Both the position numbers and the translations under genes were made by a program. This document shows positions 14,309-18,859 of a stretch of 18,859 nt of DNA, one piece after another (position 1 is the stretch's first letter; every line of letters starts with the position of its first letter). The DNA comes from JBFXAN01 sp050184225 (lineage in GTDB: Bacteria > Chloroflexota > Dehalococcoidia > CAUJGQ01): assembly GCA_050184225.1 (NCBI GenBank), contig JBFXAN010000130.1, positions 1 to 18,859 of the forward strand. The letters are read 5' to 3'. Below the pieces are notes generated by a model. That model saw only the letters and a program-made list of their open reading frames with translations, did no database searches and was not told the DNA's origin.

Positions 14309-15133
14309 TTACCTTGGCGTGGCCGAGGGCGGCGCGGACGTAGCGGACGGCGGCGGGGTGGCGGTGCCTGTCACGGTAGCCGCCGGTGTGGCGGTGGCCG
14401 TGGGTGTCGGCGTTGCCGAGCGTGACGCACCCGCTGGCGGTGCGCCTGATCGCGACGCGCCGGACGGCAACGCGGCACCGGCGCCCGCTGGCACCGCCGC
14501 GTTGCCTCCGGTCGCGGCAGTGGGGACAGCAGCCGGCGGGTTGGCGGCAGCGGCGGCTGGCATCGCAGGAGGCGTGCTCGATACACGTCCGTTTGCCGCC
14601 GACGGCGTCGTTCCCCCGCCGATGGGATTCGCAGCGGTCGCCGCCGACGTCGCACGCGCGGCCGGTGGTGCGGCCGCTGGTCCCGCCGCGGGTGTGGAGT
14701 TGGCCGTCACCGTGGGGCCGGCAGCCGGCGCTGGTGGCGCGGCATTCGAAGCGGCCGCGGTCGTTGGGCTGGGAGCGCCTGTCGGCGGGTTGGGGGCGGA
14801 TGCGGCGGACGCGCCGGTTCCGGCCGTGGCGGCGGGCGCAGGCGCCGTCGATGGTGCGGCTGCACCCGGTGCAGCAACGCTCGGCGCGGCCCCTCCGGCA
14901 CCGCCACCCGCGGCTGCGGTCGATGTCGGCGACGATGCCGGCGCCACGCCACCGCCAATGGAGCCGCCTCCCTGGGCAGCGCGCGACGGTTGCGATGCTG
15001 TCGCGGCCTGCGACGGTGAAGCGGGGCGGTTCAGCCACATGAGCAGGAGGATGGCGACGAGCCAGGCGGCGGCCGCAACGGCGATCCAGCCAATCAATCG
15101 CGGCCAGGCGATCGCGCTCCTCGTTTCGGTCAT
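14309..15133 (-). CDS. Membrane-anchored Ala/Pro/Thr/Ser-rich low-complexity protein
   Basis: I do not recognise this as a named family. From the ATG at 15133, 274 residues are predicted. One membrane segment at about 10-34 (WPRLIGWIAVAAAAWLVAIL) follows a short cytoplasmic start, so the rest should be outside. Residues 35-274 are Ala/Pro/Thr/Ser/Gly with few charges, similar to mucin-like or cell-wall-spanning linkers, and end TPTPTATATPAATVTGTATP and so on. The ATG overlaps the kinase TGA as ATGA, so its translation is probably coupled to the kinase. This suggests a role in the same signalling module: a cell-wall sensor arm, an accessory of the kinase, or a structural output. The frame is chosen over other long ones here because of the membrane helix and coupling. 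Confidence in coding is good, in function low. Confidence 0.8.
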   Translation of the reverse strand: MTETRSAIAWPRLIGWIAVAAAAWLVAILLLMWLNRPASPSQAATASQPSRAAQGGGSIGGGVAPASSPTSTAAAGGGAGGAAPSVAAPGAAAPSTAPAPAATAGTGASAASAPNPPTGAPSPTTAAASNAAPPAPAAGPTVTANSTPAAGPAAAPPAARATSAATAANPIGGGTTPSAANGRVSSTPPAMPAAAAANPPAAVPTAATGGNAAVPAGAGAALPSGASRSGAPPAGASRSATPTPTATATPAATVTGTATPPPSATSAPPSATPR

Positions 15134-16449
15134 ACCGGTCTTCCCTTGAAGGTTCCAATCACCTGGTGCTGCGTCGAGAGACGCGGCAGATGAACGGTGA
15201 AGGTGCTGCCCACACCGGGCGTGCTGACGACGCTGATCCGGCCGCCGTGAACCTCGGCGATCCACTTGGCGATCGCCAGCCCAAGCCCGGTGCCGCCTGC
15301 CTCGGTCGAACGCGCCTCGTCGACACGATAGAAGCGGTCAAACAGGCGGTCGAGGTGCTCTGCGCCAATGCCGGCACCGGTGTCGCGCACTGAGAGCGCC
15401 GCGCTGTGCCCATCGGTCGCCAGGCGTAACGTCACCGTCCCCGCTGGTGTATAACGCACGGCGTTGTCGAGCAGGATCAGACAGAGCTGACTGAGCCGGT
15501 CGGCATCACCGGTCATAGCGATCCCTGGTGCGATCTCGTTGCTGATCGTCAGGTCCCTGGTTCGAGCGAGCGGCTCAATCGTATGGAGGGACTGCTCGGC
15601 CACGCTGGAGAGATCGACCTCCCGCCGGACGATCTGGGCGCGGCCGCTGTCGGCGCGGGCGAGGGTGAGCAGGTCGGAGACGAGCCGGCCGAGGCGGTCG
15701 GACTCGTCGACGATATCGTGGACGACATCGTCGTACTCGCCGATTCGCTTGTCCGGATGGCGCAGCATCAGCTCGGCATTGCCGCGCACCAGCGCCAGCG
15801 GCGTCCGCAGCTCGTGCGAGGCATCGGCGGTGAAGTCACGCTGACGCTGCAGCGCCGTCGCGATCGGCCGAAGCGTGCGGCCCGCCAACCAGAAACTCGC
15901 ACCGGCGGAGAAGATCAGCCCCAACGCACCAGTACCGGCAACGATCAGGAGGAGGCGGGCGATCGTCGCATCGACGAAGTAGCGCGAGCGCGCGACCTGA
16001 ATCACGGCGATCGGCTCGCCGTTGCGATAGACCGGCATGCTGTAGACGCGCACCTCGCCCTCATCGAGCGACACGTCCCGAAACACTCCTTCATCCGTGT
16101 CGAGCGCGGCCTGGGCCGCATCGACGCTGGGCAGACCGGCGAAGGCATCCGCCTGGTATTCGAGCACCCGGCCTTTCTCAACCGGCAGCGGATAATCGAG
16201 GATACCTTCCTGTTCGATCCGGCCGCGCACCACCACGTTGCCCTCGGCCGGCGCCGGCCGAGGGCCGGGACCAAAGCGTCCCGTCAGTTGGGCCAGTCGC
16301 TCCGCACGCAGCCGCAAACTCTGATCTTCGGTGCGACGCGCCTGCTGGGCGCCGAGGATGAGGATGCCGCCCGCCACGAGGACGAGCGTCACGCCCATCA
16401 GGGCGATGTAGAGGAGGGTCAGCCGCAATCGGGCGCGGCGAAACATCAT
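15130..16449 (-). CDS. Sensor histidine kinase, OmpR-partner type
   Basis: This 439-residue membrane kinase senses a signal outside and phosphorylates the response regulator encoded just upstream. Membrane segment 1 is about 10-33 and segment 2 about 164-189, enclosing a roughly 130-residue extracellular domain with no family I recognise. The H-box is FTADASHELRTPLALVRGNA with His212. The N-box is LILLDNAVRYTPAG with Asn329, G1 is VRDTGAGIG (354-362) and G2 is GGTGLGLAIA (385-394). Only about 23 residues separate segment 2 from the catalytic His, so a complete HAMP domain does not fit. Its ATG overlaps the regulator stop as ATGA, and its own TGA overlaps the next ATG the same way. The three genes are thus translationally coupled. 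The signal is unknown, but the divergent M23 peptidase points to the cell envelope. Confidence 0.95.
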   Translation of the reverse strand: MMFRRARLRLTLLYIALMGVTLVLVAGGILILGAQQARRTEDQSLRLRAERLAQLTGRFGPGPRPAPAEGNVVVRGRIEQEGILDYPLPVEKGRVLEYQADAFAGLPSVDAAQAALDTDEGVFRDVSLDEGEVRVYSMPVYRNGEPIAVIQVARSRYFVDATIARLLLIVAGTGALGLIFSAGASFWLAGRTLRPIATALQRQRDFTADASHELRTPLALVRGNAELMLRHPDKRIGEYDDVVHDIVDESDRLGRLVSDLLTLARADSGRAQIVRREVDLSSVAEQSLHTIEPLARTRDLTISNEIAPGIAMTGDADRLSQLCLILLDNAVRYTPAGTVTLRLATDGHSAALSVRDTGAGIGAEHLDRLFDRFYRVDEARSTEAGGTGLGLAIAKWIAEVHGGRISVVSTPGVGSTFTVHLPRLSTQHQVIGTFKGRPV

Positions 16450-17120
16450 TCACTCCGCAAGACGTATCCGACCCCGCGAACGGTGTGCAGCAACTTCCGC
16501 TCATGGCCGCGGTCGATCTTATCGCGCAGGTAGTGGACGTACGTGTCGACCGCATTCGAGGAGAGATACGCGTCGTATCGCCAGACGCTGCTGAGGATCT
16601 GGGTTCGCGTCAGCACCTGGCCGGGATGGCGGAGGAAGTACTCGAGCAGTGCATACTCGCGCGGCGTCAGCTCGACCAGGCGGTTGCCGCGCCGCACCTC
16701 GTGCCGCACGATATCCATCACCAGATCAACAGCCTCCAGGCGCGGGGCGTGGAGGTCGGCGTTCCGGCGGCGGGTGAGCGCCCGCAGCCGCGCCAGCAAT
16801 TCGGCGAAGGCGAAGGGCTTGACGAGATAGTCGTCCGCGCCGGCGTCGAGCCCGTTGACGCGGTCTTCGATTGTGTCGCGGGCGGTCAGCATCAGGATCG
16901 GGGTACCGACGCGGTGTTGTCGGAGGTTCTGACAGACCGCCGTGCCGGAGCGGCCGGGCAGCATCACATCGAGGACGATCGCGTCATAAGCGCCGGACCG
17001 CGCCAGTTCCTCCCCGTCGATCCCGTCATGCGCTTCGTCAACGGTATAGCGTTCCTCTTCGAGCATCCGGCGCAGCAGCCGCGCCAGACGCTGCTCATCT
17101 TCGACGACCAGCACGCGCAT
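16446..17120 (-). CDS. Response regulator, OmpR/PhoB family
   Basis: This 224-residue regulator has a receiver domain (1-115) and a C-terminal winged-helix DNA-binding domain (about 125-224). The acidic pocket is Glu7/Asp8, the phosphorylated residue is Asp51 in IVLDVMLPG, Thr79 is in MLTARD, and Lys101 is in VKPFAF. The winged helix has the usual ELTPREYALLEYFLRHPGQV and HTVRGVGYVL. It binds DNA as a dimer on direct repeats, so the repeats at 17158-17178 are an obvious autoregulatory target. The ATG at 17120 has GAGGTGG about 8 bases upstream. It is the first gene of the operon with the kinase and the low-complexity membrane protein. Domain assignment is secure; regulon is not known. Confidence 0.96.
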   Translation of the reverse strand: MRVLVVEDEQRLARLLRRMLEEERYTVDEAHDGIDGEELARSGAYDAIVLDVMLPGRSGTAVCQNLRQHRVGTPILMLTARDTIEDRVNGLDAGADDYLVKPFAFAELLARLRALTRRRNADLHAPRLEAVDLVMDIVRHEVRRGNRLVELTPREYALLEYFLRHPGQVLTRTQILSSVWRYDAYLSSNAVDTYVHYLRDKIDRGHERKLLHTVRGVGYVLRSE

Positions 17121-17157
17121 CGAACCACCTCACACTCAGAGTACGGCCTCGTTCTGG

Positions 17158-17207
17158 GAGTTTCCTGTGAGTTTCCTGAGAGAATTCTCATCTCATTCTC
17201 AGGAAAC
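17158..17207. promoter_or_regulatory. Candidate response-regulator binding region in the divergent promoter
   Basis: GAGTTTCCTG occurs at 17158-17167 and 17169-17178, a perfect tandem repeat with an 11-base period. This is the spacing expected for head-to-tail binding by an OmpR-family dimer. The second copy is also the left arm of a perfect 11-bp inverted repeat: GTTTCCTGAGA at 17171-17181 and TCTCAGGAAAC at 17197-17207. A GAGAATTCTC palindrome (17180-17189) is in between. The region is 38-87 bases upstream of the regulator start and before the M23 peptidase, so it may control both. Confidence 0.65.
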
Positions 17208-17312
17208 CCGAAAGTTCGATACCTACGGTGAATAGCGAGATGGCCGGCGCCCGCATTACCTGGCGTCGATCCGGTGAACCCTCGCGATCGGGTTCAACCC
17301 TTTGCTTTCTGG

Positions 17313-18806
17313 ATGCGTCGGATGCCCCAACCCACTCACCGTCGGACCATTGGCGCTCTGCTTGTCGTCACGCTGGCATCGCTGATGCTGCTCTTCCTCT
17401 CGATCCAGCCGGCTCGGGTCTGGTCGAGGGGGTTGGTCGGCCGGGTACTACCGTCGAGCGCGGTTTCCGAGAAAGTGACTCAAACGAGTGAGGTCGCGGC
17501 TGAGGCAGACCTGGACGTGTCCCGCGCGATCCCCGTCTGTTTGACCGACGCCGCCATCGGCACGACCCTGCCGGTTGACTGCGACGCCGCCGCAATCGAC
17601 GCGGAGCATCATGCTGACGATCACGCCGTCGAGATCGACCTACCCCTCTGGGAGAACCCGTCGCCGGAAACGCTCGCACCGGCGCCTCCGGCAGAGCCGG
17701 CGCCTTCCCCTGAGATCACACCGGAGGTCAGCGACGCAGAAGTCCCCACCAGTGTATCCGCCGCCGGCTTTGTCTGGCCGGTCGCCGGCACGCTGACGAG
17801 TCTCTTCGGCCCGGTGCATCCGCTCGGTATTGACATCGCCGTCCAGACCGGCCGCGGCGTCGGCGCGGTGGCGGATGGCCGCGTCGCGGTGAGCGCCTAT
17901 GACAGCGGCTACGGTTACTACGTCTTGATCAATCATGCCGATGGCTACGCGACGCTCTACGGGCACTTCATGACCGCGCCGAGCGTCAGCGCCGGTGACA
18001 CGGTCGCGCGCGGCCAGATCATCGGCTATGCCGGTAGCACCGGCCGATCGACGGGGCCGCATCTCCACTTCGAGGTGCGCAGTTACAACCAACTGATCGA
18101 CCCGTTGAGCGTGCTGCCCGAGATCCAACTGGTGATCGACCCGCTCGCCTACCGCGCGCCGGAGACGGCAACAGTGGTCTGCCCGGAGTCGGGCGCGATT
18201 CCTCTGCAGGTTCCAGCCGGCATGGAGAACCTGTGTCCTGCCCCATCACCGACGCCGAGCCCATCGCCATCACCCAGCCCATCGCCATCGCCGAGTCCAT
18301 CACCATCGCCGGAGCCGAGTCCCTCGCCCGAACCAGACCCTGCACCAGGGCTGGACGTGGCTTCCGAGGCAGCGACGCCGGTCGACGATGCCACGGCCAT
18401 GAAGAGCGCCGTTGTGCCGACGGCGGCCGCCACGGCGACGGCGACGACCTCACCATCACCGGCGCCCTCTCCAACGCCTTCACCATCGCCGAGCCCATCG
18501 CCGACACCCTCACCGTCGCCGACACCATCGCCAACACCATCGCCGAGTCCGTCGCCCTCGCCAACGCCGTCGACGGAACCTTTCGACGGCTACGCCGGCG
18601 GGTTCGCAAACGGAGCGGCGGGCGGTGGCGTCGAGCGCGCCGCCGGAACCGAGGACGCGCTCGGTCCTCCCGCATCCATGGGAACGAGCGACGCGGGCGA
18701 CGGCGCCCAGAGCAATCCATCGATCGACATCGATTCGATTTCGCCCGATCTCGACATCGGTGGTGGGAGATGTGACGCGCTGCCGTTTGGACATCGATCA
18801 GCGTGA
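17313..18806 (+). CDS. M23 family metallopeptidase with Ser-Pro-rich repeats
   Basis: This is a LytM-type zinc peptidase, likely exported and acting on peptidoglycan cross-bridges. A start at ATG 17313 gives 497 residues; GTG 17274 and ATG 17322 are alternatives and none has a clear ribosome site. A signal/anchor helix is at about 12-31 (TIGALLVVTLASLMLLFLSI). An acidic linker follows. The M23 domain is at about 153-270, with metal ligands expected to be His169, Asp174 and His252 (in GPHLHFE), plus YGHF His218. His and Asp are spaced HPLGID, one residue wider than the usual HxGxD. After it come two Ser-Pro/Thr-Pro repeat tracts (about 311-343 and 380-420) separated by an Ala/Thr-rich spacer, and a Gly-rich tail. 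Such tracts often span the wall. It is divergent from the response regulator. Confidence 0.92.
   Translation: MRRMPQPTHRRTIGALLVVTLASLMLLFLSIQPARVWSRGLVGRVLPSSAVSEKVTQTSEVAAEADLDVSRAIPVCLTDAAIGTTLPVDCDAAAIDAEHHADDHAVEIDLPLWENPSPETLAPAPPAEPAPSPEITPEVSDAEVPTSVSAAGFVWPVAGTLTSLFGPVHPLGIDIAVQTGRGVGAVADGRVAVSAYDSGYGYYVLINHADGYATLYGHFMTAPSVSAGDTVARGQIIGYAGSTGRSTGPHLHFEVRSYNQLIDPLSVLPEIQLVIDPLAYRAPETATVVCPESGAIPLQVPAGMENLCPAPSPTPSPSPSPSPSPSPSPSPSPEPSPSPEPDPAPGLDVASEAATPVDDATAMKSAVVPTAAATATATTSPSPAPSPTPSPSPSPSPTPSPSPTPSPTPSPSPSPSPTPSTEPFDGYAGGFANGAAGGGVERAAGTEDALGPPASMGTSDAGDGAQSNPSIDIDSISPDLDIGGGRCDALPFGHRSA
18243..18341 (+). repeat. Tandem hexamer repeats encoding a Ser-Pro tract
   Basis: Degenerate 6-base units of the form CCATCR/CCNAGY encode (Ser-Pro)n near residues 311-343 of the M23 protein. 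The units vary at third positions, as in coding repeats under selection and slippage, not in a CRISPR array. Copy number probably varies between strains. Confidence 0.8.
18450..18572 (+). repeat. Second tandem hexamer tract encoding Ser-Pro/Thr-Pro repeats
   Basis: A second run of hexamers encodes about 41 residues of SPSP and TPSP. It is longer than the first and includes ACG/ACA-containing (Thr-Pro) units at a rough 6-12 residue interval. The tract reads in frame through the M23 gene to the TGA at 18806. Confidence 0.8.
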
Positions 18807-18834
18807 GACAGCCGGTGTTAGAAGGAGGCCAGCC

Positions 18835-18859
18835 TTGACCATCAATTCCCGTGCTCGCC
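18835..18859 (+). CDS. Start of a further gene, cut by the right edge
   Basis: A near-perfect ribosome site (AGGAGG, 18823-18828) is followed after six bases by TTG (18835), then ACC ATC AAT and an open frame to the window end. It lies 28 bases after the M23 stop on the same strand, so it is probably co-transcribed with it. Only eight residues are visible, so no function can be given. Confidence 0.5.

Noticed and set aside
14187..15158. Alternative minus-strand and plus-strand frames over the low-complexity membrane protein
   Set aside because: All three frames are long because the DNA is repetitive and G+C-rich. Only one frame has a membrane helix and ATGA coupling to the kinase.
15583..16533. 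Plus-strand open frame opposite the histidine kinase
   Set aside because: The kinase motifs are complete on the minus strand and this frame has no recognisable features.
18243..18572. Possible CRISPR-like or regulatory tandem repeat
   Set aside because: The units are six bases long with no spacers, and they encode in-frame Ser-Pro repeats in the M23 protein.
18019..18720. Minus-strand open frame opposite the peptidase C-terminus
   Set aside because: It is a shadow of the hexamer repeats, with a Met/Ala/Ser/Arg-rich product.
1..18859. tRNA, rRNA, riboswitch, insertion sequence, phage, toxin-antitoxin or defence genes
   Set aside because: None could be supported on reading both strands; no transposase, integrase or terminal inverted repeat was seen.

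Overview
The window is high-G+C bacterial DNA with dense, mostly intact genes. Intergenic gaps are short, codon third positions are G/C-rich, and Shine-Dalgarno sites (AGGAGG type) are clear. Two-gene and three-gene operons dominate. The gene families present are an OppBC-type transporter, LLM flavin oxidoreductase, acetamidase, thiolase plus DUF35, NIPSNAP, and an M23 peptidase with a Ser-Pro tail. Together they suggest a Chloroflexota lineage such as Thermomicrobia (Sphaerobacter-like), but this is inference; an actinobacterial origin cannot be excluded. I see no rRNA, tRNA, CRISPR array, insertion sequence or prophage gene, and no gene-free stretch longer than about 300 bases.

Layout. (1) 1-4076: a family-5 (peptide/nickel type) substrate-binding lipoprotein on the minus strand runs off the left edge. 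It is followed on the plus strand by a small unknown protein and two permeases (DppB/DppC type). (2) 4089-9638: a metabolic block. On the minus strand, in transcription order, are a RutA-like flavin-dependent oxidoreductase, a class IV aminotransferase, an acetamidase/formamidase and an NADPH:FMN reductase. An amidase-signature hydrolase is divergent on the plus strand. (3) 9733-11411: a minus-strand pair of a DUF35 Zn-ribbon/OB-fold protein and a thiolase-like protein. (4) 11701-11920: a 51-residue Asn/Gln-rich protein with its own strong terminator. (5) 11967-14156: a VOC protein (-), a cupin (+), then NIPSNAP and an enoyl-CoA hydratase-family protein (-). (6) 14309-17120: a minus-strand three-gene operon of response regulator, histidine kinase and a membrane-anchored Ala/Pro/Thr/Ser-rich protein, joined by two ATGA overlaps. 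It is divergent from (7) an M23 peptidase at 17313-18806 with Ser-Pro repeats. A new gene begins at the right edge.

Working together. Region 1 probably imports a peptide-like or amide-containing solute, although no ATPase is in the window. Region 2 has the parts for amide-bond attack: a RutA-like monooxygenase, a reductase able to supply reduced FMN, two unrelated amidases and an aminotransferase. The thiolase/DUF35 and crotonase pairs could process an acyl-CoA product. That pathway is inferred from neighbourhood only. Regions 6 and 7 look like a cell-envelope signalling and remodelling module. Its shared 153-192 bp divergent region holds two direct repeats with an 11-base period, typical of OmpR-family binding sites, overlapping a perfect 11-bp inverted repeat.

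The most novel-looking items are the 51-residue repeat protein, the two-component operon coupled to a low-complexity membrane protein, and the oxidative amide-cleavage gene set.
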